Below are positions 19,370 to 27,571 of a DNA stretch of 64,000 nucleotides, piece by piece (position 1 is the stretch's first letter; every line of letters starts with the position of its first letter). The DNA comes from Gilvimarinus gilvus (GTDB lineage Bacteria > Pseudomonadota > Gammaproteobacteria > Pseudomonadales > Cellvibrionaceae): contig NZ_JAULRU010000797.1 in assembly GCF_030518155.1 (NCBI RefSeq), positions 124,001-188,000 of the forward strand, in the 5' to 3' direction. The translations under genes were made by a program, and so were the position numbers. A model generated the notes under the pieces. It had not been told where the DNA came from, did no database searches, and saw only the letters and a list, made by a program, of their open reading frames with translations.

Positions 19370-19434
19370 TTTACACAGTGCCTGTATTATTTTACGCAAA
19401 CACTCAAGCGATCATTAACAAAACCAATCAAATT

Positions 19435-20940
19435 ATGCCTGAAATACTAATAAGACATTTGCACAAGATATATATTGGCGTATTGCTCTTGTGCTCGCTC
19501 AGCGTTTACACCATTGGAATCGGCCATCCCAATGCGCTTTTTTGGGATGAAAACTACCATATAGCATCGGCGCAAAAGTATATTGACGGCGTGATGTATA
19601 TGGAACCCCACCCACCTTTGGGAAAACTCTTGATAGCCGGCAGCGAAGCAGCGCTGAAGCTAAATAGCGACAAAGATAAATCTCAATTTAACCGAACCGA
19701 TTACATCACCGATACACATATGCCCGAGGGCGGCATTCAATACACAGGTTTTCGGCTTCCCTCCGCTTTGTTGATGGGGCTTTCTGTATTATTTTTTTAC
19801 GGCACCGTAAGGCGCATTACGGCTAACAAGCATTTAGCTTTTGCGTTTAGCTTTTTCCTAATATTTGACAATGCATTGGTTATTCATGCGCGCGCGGCCA
19901 TGCTTGAAGGCATTCAGCTGTTTTTTGTATTGGCTGCCATCTATCAAATGACAAGGGCGATTACCGACAAGTATCAATATCAAGCCGAAATTCGTTTAAA
20001 ACACTACGTCTATTTAGGCCTCTGGATAGGCTTAGCCGTGTCTGTCAAAATTAATGGTGCCGTGCTGCTGCTTCTGTTTGTTATGTTGTATGGCGCTGAC
20101 CAGTGGGAAAGCTTACGAAACAGGCAGTGGTGGCCACTGCTTCGTCGCCTGACCACCTCCGCACCATGCGGCGTTATGCCATTGGTAGCAATAGTGTTAT
20201 CGATTTTTTACTTACACGTTGGGCTCGGCGGCGAAATTGCCGCTCATAAGACCTATAAAGCTGGCTCTCAATACCAACAGTCGCTAGCAGAGAATGGCAG
20301 CTGGAGTCTTTCTACGTTTCTCGCTGCCATGCCCGATAACGGACGCTATATGTCTGAATACGCCGATGGCGTTCCGCGACTTGATATATGTAAAGAGGGG
20401 GAAAATGGCAGTTATGCGCTAGGCTGGCCTCTGGGGACTAAAACCATTAACTATCGTTGGTCTAAACAAACCACCGACGGCACAACTTATGTACGCTACC
20501 ACAACATCTTAGCCAACCCTGTCATTTGGTTTTCTGTCGTCGCCGGATTAATTCTTTCAGCGGGCTTGATCATTAGCCGCTATATCTACCAGAATCCGGT
20601 CAAAGATACCGCTTTATTTTACTGGATCGTCGCTTTCAATACGCTTTACTTGGGCTACATGGTCGCAATTTTACAGATCGACAGGGTAATGTATCTGTAT
20701 CACTATCTAGTGCCACTCACCTTTGGCATTATTAATTTGGCGCTTGTATTCCAGTATGTATTTCTCGAGCAGCTGGCCCGAGGCAGTCGTCATACTTACA
20801 CTAATTTAGCCTGTTATGTTCTCTTGGCTTTCGGGGTGTTTGCTCTCTTCTCCCCCTTTACGTATAGCTGGGAGCTCACTGAAACACAGTTTGCTGCTCG
20901 CAACTGGTTTGGTTTTTGGAAGCTGGAGTTGGTGCGCTAA
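19435..20940 (+). CDS. PMT-family (GT39) membrane glycosyltransferase
   Basis: A 501-residue polytopic membrane protein of the GT-C fold. The first loop carries FWDENYHIASAQKYIDG then MEPHPPLGKLL, the DE...HPPLxK signature of protein O-mannosyltransferases (D38-E39 are the expected catalytic pair). Further PMT-like text is YTGFRLPSALLMG, LIFDNALVIHARAAMLEG and LYHYLVPL near the end. About ten membrane helices are visible; there is no MIR domain. The polyprenyl-phosphate mannose donor and protein Ser/Thr acceptor are inferred from the family. The frame is open from a GTG at 19378; the ATG at 19435 is chosen because the extra residues are not family-like. Neither has a strong ribosome-binding site. 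The stop overlaps the next gene as TAATG. Confidence 0.82.
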   Translation: MPEILIRHLHKIYIGVLLLCSLSVYTIGIGHPNALFWDENYHIASAQKYIDGVMYMEPHPPLGKLLIAGSEAALKLNSDKDKSQFNRTDYITDTHMPEGGIQYTGFRLPSALLMGLSVLFFYGTVRRITANKHLAFAFSFFLIFDNALVIHARAAMLEGIQLFFVLAAIYQMTRAITDKYQYQAEIRLKHYVYLGLWIGLAVSVKINGAVLLLLFVMLYGADQWESLRNRQWWPLLRRLTTSAPCGVMPLVAIVLSIFYLHVGLGGEIAAHKTYKAGSQYQQSLAENGSWSLSTFLAAMPDNGRYMSEYADGVPRLDICKEGENGSYALGWPLGTKTINYRWSKQTTDGTTYVRYHNILANPVIWFSVVAGLILSAGLIISRYIYQNPVKDTALFYWIVAFNTLYLGYMVAILQIDRVMYLYHYLVPLTFGIINLALVFQYVFLEQLARGSRHTYTNLACYVLLAFGVFALFSPFTYSWELTETQFAARNWFGFWKLELVR

Positions 20941-21494
20941 TGAATTGCAATACCTTATTTTCCGTTCTTCTGGTCGGCGTAGTTGCACTGATAGGGTATC
21001 GCCTGATGCCGCCTATGGTTGAGGCCAATTTTACCCTCACCCTCAGTAAAAGCCGTGGCAACATAGAAAAAATCAATCAACCCAGAGAGATCTCAGCGAC
21101 AGAAACGGTTGCCATCGACCGCGTGAAATTGAATGAGAAAAGTCGTTTTCAACATAAAAAATTAGGGCCTTTGGGATGGAGTGAGCACTTCTTTGCCGAT
21201 ATCGTGTCACGCTTTGTAGTGGAAGAAGAGGGGCGCTATCGGTTTCTCGTCGGCAGCGATGACGGTTTTCGGTTGGCCATTGATGGTCGCGTACTTTGTC
21301 AATACGCCACCGACCGCCCTTTTCGCAAACAATCATGCTATCAAAGCCTTGGGGCTGGCGAGCACACTCTCGAACTTAACTACTTTCAGGGCTATGGCAA
21401 CGCTGGTTTGACGCTAGAAGCAGCCAAAGATGGAGAACAAGCGCCTGCGTACTGGGGCGACGATATTGCGGGGATTCAGTATATAACCCCTTAA
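20940..21494 (+). CDS. Membrane-anchored PA14-like domain protein
   Basis: A 184-residue protein with one N-terminal hydrophobic segment (LFSVLLVGVVALIGYRL, about 6-22) and a periplasmic or surface domain. The sequence VVEEEGRYRFLVGSDDGFRLAIDGR, then LGAGEHTLELNYFQGYGNAGLTLEA, has the PA14 pattern (SDDG, a buried strand, and the G-x-H-x-x-x-Y turn), a carbohydrate-binding beta-barrel seen in glycosidases and adhesins. The ATG shares its A with the stop of the PMT gene, indicating translational coupling, with GGAG upstream. It may bind the glycan or the acceptor of that enzyme; this is inference. Confidence 0.7.
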   Translation: MNCNTLFSVLLVGVVALIGYRLMPPMVEANFTLTLSKSRGNIEKINQPREISATETVAIDRVKLNEKSRFQHKKLGPLGWSEHFFADIVSRFVVEEEGRYRFLVGSDDGFRLAIDGRVLCQYATDRPFRKQSCYQSLGAGEHTLELNYFQGYGNAGLTLEAAKDGEQAPAYWGDDIAGIQYITP

Positions 21495-21626
21495 AACACT
21501 CAGATTAATAGGTTTTTCAATTCAAACATTTTTCAGGTAAATATTTTTAACAATTTACCGCGTTCACTGTCGGGCCAAGTCTGTTAGATTTTAAACCTAA
21601 GATATTTCTAAAGCGGAGCAGATCTA

Positions 21627-23528
21627 ATGGCCACTCATACAAAATTCAGCGTAGCGATCAAAAGTTGGGCATTCGCTTGCTCAGCGGCCGTAGTCTTAAC
21701 GGCTTGTGGCGGCAGCAGTGGCGACTCATCAGGTGACGAAGCTACCCCGGCGCAACCTCCCGAGGCTGTCTCCCCGAGCGCGGCCGTTTCCCCTCAATCT
21801 ATGGATATTTCCTGGAACAGCGTCAGCGATGCGACCTCTTATCAAGTATCTCAAGATTTGGATGGCAGCTCTGGCTTCACTATCATCGCGGAGAACCTGA
21901 CCGACACGTCTATACAGGTTCCATTGCCCACGCATCTTACTGACTGGGAAAACGCCCGTTATATGGTCGAAGCTTGCAATAGCGCCGGGTGTACACCCAG
22001 TACGGATTTGTACATTGCAGGCCAAACGCTCGACGCAATCGGGTATTTGAAGCCGGACGTGATTCGTGAGGAGTCGCGCTTCGGCTTTAGCATGGCCATA
22101 ACTCCAGACGGTCAAACCCTTGCCGTTGGCGCGCCACAGTATGATCTGATTACCTCTGAACGCAATGAAAAACACTCGGGTGCAGTATTTATTTATAGCA
22201 ATACAGCAACGGGTTGGAATCTTGTGCAGAAAATCGAAAACCCGGTTCAGCAAGACACTGATTGGGACTTTTTTGGCTACTCACTGGCCATCTCAGACGA
22301 TGGATCTTCACTGCTTATTGGCGCGCCCTCCGAAGACGGCGGCGGCAACGCCGTTAATGCCGACATGAATCAGCAAAGCGGCTTTAACTCTGGCGCTGGA
22401 TTTTTATACCAGCGAAGCGGCGAACAGTGGCAATTGTCCGCCTACCTTAAAGCCGCTAACGCCGATCGCGATGATTACTTCGGATTGCGCGTTGCGATGT
22501 CAGGTGACGGATCAACTCTCGCCGTTAGCGCCCCCTACGAAGCCAGTGATGCTGCGGGGGTAAATCCTGACGACAGCGACAACAGTATTGAGCTTGCCGG
22601 AGCCGTTTACACTTTCGAGCAAGTCGAAGGGCAATGGCAACAAACCAATTACATAAAACCTTCGACGGGATCATACTTTGAAAACTTTTGCTTCGATCCT
22701 CGCCCGCCAAACAGCCCAACATGTTACGCCAAATCACCCTCTAAGTTTGGCTACGGATTAGCACTTTCAGATGCAGGTGATGTATTAGTCGTTGGTGCAC
22801 CCGGTGACAGCTCGGCATCTGCCGGTATCAATGGGGCGGAAAATGATTACCGAGCCAAAAGCTCCGGAGCCGTGCATGTGTTACGTAAAGGCGATACTGG
22901 TTGGACGCACACCGACTATATCAAATCGATTAACCCTGACATCGATGATGAGTTCGGCCTCAACCTTGCGCTGTCCGGCGATGGCAACACACTGGCCATT
23001 GCCGCACCTTACGAGGACAGCTACTACTCTGGTATCACCCACTCTGACTCGTTAGCATTCGAATCTGCTGATGAAACAGAACAAGATTCAGGTGCCATCT
23101 ACATTGTGAGTTACAGCGCCGATGAATGGGCGCATAGAGCCTTTATCAAAGCGCCCCGCCCCGATGAAAATGATTTGTTTGGCTGGGGCTTGGGACTAAG
23201 CGAAAATGGTGACCTATTAGCCGTAGGTGCACCTCGCGACGACTCCGAAGCTACCGGCATCAACGGTAATTGGGACAACAGCAGCGCACCTGCAGCCGGT
23301 GCCGTTAGTGTGTACGGAGCAGACGACAGCGACACTTGGTCAATGATTAATTACGTCAAAGCAAGTAATACCGACGCCAATGATACATTTGGCCGTACTC
23401 TCGCGCTCTCCGCTGACGGGCAGGTTCTGGCTGTGGCGGCCACAGGAGAAGATAGTCAGGCCACTGAAAATCAAGGTGATCAAAGCGATGACACGGGTAA
23501 TAATTCCGGCGCCATCTACATTTACTGA
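21627..23528 (+). CDS. Lipoprotein with FN3-like domain and seven FG-GAP-like blades
   Basis: A 633-residue exported lipoprotein: signal peptide with lipobox LTAC (Cys27), a linker rich in Ser, Pro and Glu, an FN3-like domain (about 50-135; SWNSVSDATSYQVSQD), then seven repeats of about 65 residues. Each blade opens with F-G-x-x-(L/V/M)-A-x-S-x-(D/N)-G-x-x-L-A-(V/I), followed by an acidic loop and (S/A)-G-A-(I/V)-Y, as in integrin-alpha propellers. Counted openings: SRFGFSMAI, FFGYSLAIS, YFGLRVAMS, KFGYGLALS, EFGLNLALS, LFGWGLGLS and TFGRTLALS, giving a closed 7-bladed propeller. CGGAG precedes the ATG. Function unknown; surface binding is likely. Confidence 0.82.
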   Translation: MATHTKFSVAIKSWAFACSAAVVLTACGGSSGDSSGDEATPAQPPEAVSPSAAVSPQSMDISWNSVSDATSYQVSQDLDGSSGFTIIAENLTDTSIQVPLPTHLTDWENARYMVEACNSAGCTPSTDLYIAGQTLDAIGYLKPDVIREESRFGFSMAITPDGQTLAVGAPQYDLITSERNEKHSGAVFIYSNTATGWNLVQKIENPVQQDTDWDFFGYSLAISDDGSSLLIGAPSEDGGGNAVNADMNQQSGFNSGAGFLYQRSGEQWQLSAYLKAANADRDDYFGLRVAMSGDGSTLAVSAPYEASDAAGVNPDDSDNSIELAGAVYTFEQVEGQWQQTNYIKPSTGSYFENFCFDPRPPNSPTCYAKSPSKFGYGLALSDAGDVLVVGAPGDSSASAGINGAENDYRAKSSGAVHVLRKGDTGWTHTDYIKSINPDIDDEFGLNLALSGDGNTLAIAAPYEDSYYSGITHSDSLAFESADETEQDSGAIYIVSYSADEWAHRAFIKAPRPDENDLFGWGLGLSENGDLLAVGAPRDDSEATGINGNWDNSSAPAAGAVSVYGADDSDTWSMINYVKASNTDANDTFGRTLALSADGQVLAVAATGEDSQATENQGDQSDDTGNNSGAIYIY

Positions 23529-23536
23529 TGCTCGTA

Positions 23537-23565
23537 TTCCCCCGCAGAGCTAATCTGCGGGGGAA
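23537..23565 (+). terminator. Terminator-like hairpin between the two propeller genes
   Basis: A perfect 12-bp stem (TTCCCCCGCAGA with TCTGCGGGGGAA, loop GCTAA) is followed by TTCTC and a C-rich stretch. It lies 9 bases after the stop of the first propeller gene and separates it from the paralogue. The tail is poor in T, so termination may be partial. Confidence 0.6.
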
Positions 23566-23666
23566 TTCTCCCCCCTTCTCGCTGTCTTAGCCGAGGTTCG
23601 GCGTTGACACACAGGTCCAACGCAGACAGAATCCCCCGCTTAACCACAAAATCAGGATAACGCTGC

Positions 23667-25757
23667 ATGAGAGACGAGTTTTTCACCCCGAGGAAGCATC
23701 TGAGAGCTGTTGCAGGCGCTTTACTATGCCTGACGCTTACCGCTTGTGGTAGTGATAGTGATTCGGACTCATCAGACAGCTCCAGCAGCGCAACCAGCTC
23801 CAGCAGCTCCTCATCCTCAGAGTCTTCCAGTGCTTCTAGCGTTGCAGGAAGCTGGCCAGATATAAATATCGAAGCGGCTGCAGCGAAAAGCTTGCGTATC
23901 TACTGGGACGCGGTGGATGGCGCGACATTCTATCGTGTATATAAAGACCCAGACGGCAACAGTGGCTTTAGCCAAATTGGCGGCGATGTTACCGCACCAG
24001 AGATTTATGACACTGTCAGTGTCCACCTGAAAAACTGGGCCGAAGCTCGGTATATGGTGGAAGCCTGTGTCAGTGATAATGATTGCGAAAACTCTGAACA
24101 AGCCATTGCCATCCACGCTATGGCCGACAGTATTGGCTACGCCAAAGCCTCTAATACTGATGCGGAAGACTGGTTTGGGTGGGATATTGCTCTTTCTGGC
24201 GATGGTAAAACACTCGCCGTTGGCGCAATACAAGAAGACTCTACCTCTCGCGGTATCGATGGCGACCAGGACAACAATGACAATCTGTCCACCGGTGCAG
24301 TGTACGTTTTTAGTCTGAGCAGCACGGGCTGGTCTCAACAAGCCTACATCAAAGCATCCAACACTGAACAGCTGCGCAGTATCGAAGACAGCGAAGGTAA
24401 TGAGCTTGAGTTTTACATATCCCAAGACCGGTTTGGCTATTCAGTCGATCTCTCCGATGATGGCAGTACGTTGGCGGTTGGCGCTATCCGTGAGGACAGT
24501 AACGCGCGGGGTATTAATGGAGACGAAGATAACAATCAGGCCTCAGAAGCGGGCGCCGTTTACATGTTCGAACGCAATGCAGGAACTTGGGCACAGACGG
24601 CCTACGTGAAGGCTTCCAATACGCCGGAAGAAGAAAGCAGTTCTTCGTCCAGTGATAGCTCTTCAAGCTCCTCGACCTCAAGTGATAGCAGCTCCAGTGA
24701 CAGTAGCAGTAGCAGTGAAGAAAGTGACACCACGGGTGATCGATTTGGCCACTCAGTAGCTCTATCCGGAGATGGCACAACGCTCGCCGTTGGCGCGATA
24801 TACGAAGCCAGCGCCGACGGTGGAATTAATGGTGATGAAAGCGACAATACCGCCCCCAACGCCGGAGCGGTATACATCTTCACCCAAATTGATTCAGGCT
24901 GGACCCAACAAGCCTACCTCAAAACAGCCGCTCCTCGGGGCGGTGACCGCTTTGGCTCTAGTTTGGCTCTTTCTCATAATGGGGATGTTTTAGCTGTCGG
25001 TGCCATAGGCGAGGACGGCGCGGGTACCGGTGTCAACGAAGACATTCCTGATGACTCACTTGTTACCTCATCAGGCGCGGCCTATATATTCCGCCGTAGC
25101 GATGCCGCCTGGGAGCAGGAGGCCTATTTAAAAACAACCTTCACCTTCCTGGATCAAAGACTTGGTACGGCTATTGCCCTGTCCGCCGACGGTCATACAC
25201 TGGCCGTATCTGCGACAGGCGAAGGCAGTCGAGCTACCGGCATTAACGGAGACCCGGAAGATTACGCTGAGTTGCTTGAATTGGCCGATGGTGAAGACAG
25301 GCCCGAAACCGCTTACAAATCTGGCGCCGTGTACATCTATCAATATGATGAGAATACCTGGTCAATGACCACTTATATCAAGGCAAGCAATGCCGACGCC
25401 TACGATGAGTTTGGACGCGACTTAGCTATCTCAGCTGACGGTAATTATCTCGCCGTAGGCGCTTTTCTAGAAGACAGCCAAGCGAGCGCTATTGACGGTG
25501 ATCAGGAAGATAATAGCCTCGAAGATTCCGGCGCCGTATATTTATTCGAACGCACAGGAACAAACTGGCACCAGCTGCGCTATATCAAGGCCAAACGGAC
25601 CGAAGCCAATGATCGCTTAGGCAATGCCGTTGCTCTCGACGGGACCTCCGCCACATTGGCAATTGCGAGCTACCACGAAGACAGTACAGCGAAGGGACTT
25701 TCGGCGGATGATAGCGACAACAGCGCGAATAATTCAGGCGCGGTGTTGCTTTACTAA
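23667..25757 (+). CDS. Serine-rich lipoprotein with FN3-like domain and seven FG-GAP-like blades
   Basis: A 696-residue paralogue of the preceding protein. The signal ends in LTAC (Cys27). A Ser/Asp tract (about 28-60) precedes an FN3-like domain (about 68-150; IYWDAVDGATFYRVYKD). Seven blades follow, opening WFGWDIALS, RFGYSVDLS, RFGHSVALS, RFGSSLALS, RLGTAIALS, EFGRDLAIS and RLGNAVALD. The loops carry acidic GINGDEDNN-type motifs that could bind calcium. A second serine tract of about 32 residues (about 324-355) is inserted between blades 2 and 3. Closer within itself than to its neighbour in the blade loops. CAGGA precedes the ATG. Surface-exposed and possibly O-glycosylated; function unknown. 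Confidence 0.82.
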   Translation: MRDEFFTPRKHLRAVAGALLCLTLTACGSDSDSDSSDSSSSATSSSSSSSSESSSASSVAGSWPDINIEAAAAKSLRIYWDAVDGATFYRVYKDPDGNSGFSQIGGDVTAPEIYDTVSVHLKNWAEARYMVEACVSDNDCENSEQAIAIHAMADSIGYAKASNTDAEDWFGWDIALSGDGKTLAVGAIQEDSTSRGIDGDQDNNDNLSTGAVYVFSLSSTGWSQQAYIKASNTEQLRSIEDSEGNELEFYISQDRFGYSVDLSDDGSTLAVGAIREDSNARGINGDEDNNQASEAGAVYMFERNAGTWAQTAYVKASNTPEEESSSSSSDSSSSSSTSSDSSSSDSSSSSEESDTTGDRFGHSVALSGDGTTLAVGAIYEASADGGINGDESDNTAPNAGAVYIFTQIDSGWTQQAYLKTAAPRGGDRFGSSLALSHNGDVLAVGAIGEDGAGTGVNEDIPDDSLVTSSGAAYIFRRSDAAWEQEAYLKTTFTFLDQRLGTAIALSADGHTLAVSATGEGSRATGINGDPEDYAELLELADGEDRPETAYKSGAVYIYQYDENTWSMTTYIKASNADAYDEFGRDLAISADGNYLAVGAFLEDSQASAIDGDQEDNSLEDSGAVYLFERTGTNWHQLRYIKAKRTEANDRLGNAVALDGTSATLAIASYHEDSTAKGLSADDSDNSANNSGAVLLY

Positions 25758-25808
25758 ACCTGAACACAGCAGACGGCAGCGCTGGTTTTTCGGCCCTGCC
25801 TGTCTGCC

Positions 25809-26870
25809 CTAGACAGCCAGATTTACCTGTTGCACAACCCCTGAGGTACCGTCTTCACGCAAATAGATACTCGTGCTGGCGATCTCACCCAGTGTTTCAT
25901 TGTCAGCGTTTTTTAAACTAAACGGCGAGGTTACATGCCCCAAGTAAATGGCACCAACGCCTGCCTCACCTAAAGCCATTAACTGTTGACTACCATCCGC
26001 GAATCGCCGCCAGATACGCAATTTATCGTAAACCGCGTCTGCCTCATCTATAAAACCGTTACCATCGCTATCGAACTCAGCCAGCTCTGCAAAGCCACGC
26101 CCAGTACTAGGACCAAATAACTCCCGCCCATTGTTAACAATACCGTCGCCATTGCGATCCAAAGCCAAATACCCACTACCCGCTGCCAAGCTTGCCAGAT
26201 GATCAACTGTGCCATCGCTGTCGAGGTCAAACTCAAATTCTCGATCGCTTAGGCGTGCCCCAAAGCCGTCAAAATTAATCACAAGTGGATCGATCAAAGC
26301 GGCATCGCCGATCCGTACCGATAGCGTTTCACGTCGCTCAAAATCACGGCTCATATTTAACGCCGTACGAATATCGAACACCTGTCCATCACCGGTGGTG
26401 ACCTGACCGGCAGCGCGAACTTGTAAGCGTGCAGACTCGCGGTGGATTTGGGTTCTTTCGTAGATCATTCCTACACCCGATGCAATATCACCCGCTGACG
26501 TACTACTGCTGCCAAAGATCGGAATATCGAGTGTAAAGGCCACCCCTGGCTCAGTAAAACGCGGGGCTCCAATCTGCATGCGCCGGCCGGTGATTTGACG
26601 ATAAAGCTCTTGGATAATACTGATCTGGAGGCGATCATTAGCGCTCAGTGGCTGCGCATCAAACGACACGGTCTGTCGCTCCAAGCGCAGTAACGAGCCG
26701 GCCTGAGACAAGTCTGGCCGGCCCTGCCGCTCCGGCATTGGTGCAAGCGAGCGTCGCTCGGGTATTGCACCGGGAGTGCTAAAGCGCAAATCAAAGCGCT
26801 CATGAGTCTCTATGCTCGTGCGAGCACTGTAACTCGCCTCCAGGTGCAAGCTTGCAGCGTGTATATACAT
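25809..26870 (-). CDS. Calcium-loop (EF-hand/dockerin-like) protein
   Basis: A 353-residue protein with no signal peptide. The N-terminal half is not assigned. The C-terminal half holds three acidic loops, DLDSDGTVDH (about 215), DRNGDGIVNNGRE (about 238) and DSDGNGFIDEAD (about 267), then RIWRRFADGSQQL and LGEAGVGAIYLG. This succession is typical of calcium-binding segments in RTX adhesins and related proteins of Cellvibrionaceae, where a separate short protein starts with MYI-x-(A/S)AS. The frame opens at 26918, but the ATG at 26870 is favoured by AGAGG upstream and by this N-terminus. It is convergent with the propeller genes. Confidence 0.68.
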   Translation of the reverse strand: MYIHAASLHLEASYSARTSIETHERFDLRFSTPGAIPERRSLAPMPERQGRPDLSQAGSLLRLERQTVSFDAQPLSANDRLQISIIQELYRQITGRRMQIGAPRFTEPGVAFTLDIPIFGSSSTSAGDIASGVGMIYERTQIHRESARLQVRAAGQVTTGDGQVFDIRTALNMSRDFERRETLSVRIGDAALIDPLVINFDGFGARLSDREFEFDLDSDGTVDHLASLAAGSGYLALDRNGDGIVNNGRELFGPSTGRGFAELAEFDSDGNGFIDEADAVYDKLRIWRRFADGSQQLMALGEAGVGAIYLGHVTSPFSLKNADNETLGEIASTSIYLREDGTSGVVQQVNLAV

Positions 26871-26978
26871 AGTAGGCCTCTGATACGAGTGATTCCTCAG
26901 GTACTCGACCAAAGTCACTGATATATTAAGACCAATATCTTCTAAGAAATGGAGGGATCAATGTCGCCTAAACACACA

Positions 26979-27380
26979 TCAGCTTTCCAGCCAGACATCG
27001 CGTACCCAGTGCCAAACACTTTGCCATCGCTCATCACTTAAATCACCGTCACGCCAAAACACCACTTCGCCGTCCGGTTCTACACAATAGTAGTGGCCAT
27101 GAGACTCGCACAGGGGAACAAGGTGCCGGGGTACGCCGCGGGCCCACGCACTCGCAGCCACTTCTGGCAAATAGGTATGAGAGTAGGGGTCTGCCGCGGT
27201 CACAGGCTCCAAAGCGCCATAGATTACATCACTCGCGGTTAGTAAATACTCTCGCATATCACGTGGAATGGGGAGCAGTATCTCCTCCTCAACCAGCACT
27301 AATGTATCGTCATCCGGCAGCTCCAAGGGCACAGGCACAGACTCGGCGCTGCTTTTTAGATCATCAATGACGTCTTCCAT
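26979..27380 (-). CDS. SUKH (SMI1/KNR4) family protein
   Basis: A 133-residue acidic cytoplasmic protein of the SMI1/KNR4 type. The core reads LVLVEEEILLPIPRDMREYLL (about 27-47) with the loop DPYSHTYLPEVAASAWARG, then PLCESHGHYYCVEPDGEVVFW, ending SVWHWVRDVWLES. A similar standalone SUKH protein is widespread in Pseudomonas and relatives. Family members include immunity proteins of toxin systems, but no toxin gene is adjacent. The ATG at 27380 is preferred to the GTG at 27389. Confidence 0.78.
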   Translation of the reverse strand: MEDVIDDLKSSAESVPVPLELPDDDTLVLVEEEILLPIPRDMREYLLTASDVIYGALEPVTAADPYSHTYLPEVAASAWARGVPRHLVPLCESHGHYYCVEPDGEVVFWRDGDLSDERWQSVWHWVRDVWLES

Positions 27381-27571
27381 CGGGCACACTTCTCAAAAAA
27401 TTAGGGGCGACTAGACTAACCCCGTGGCAAGGAGGTGACAAGACCCGAAAGTTACTTATAGCTAAGAGTAATTAAGCGCCAAACCTTCCAATAACTCAGC
27501 GCACAACTCACAATATCGGCACATTTTCCGCTTCAGTTTTACAGGGCTTCCATCTAGGCCTTAAGTATTAA

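Noticed and set aside
27425-27460. Strong AGGAGGTGAC ribosome-binding-like sequence
   Set aside because: The frame that follows is only a few codons long; it may be a vestige of the decayed gene region.
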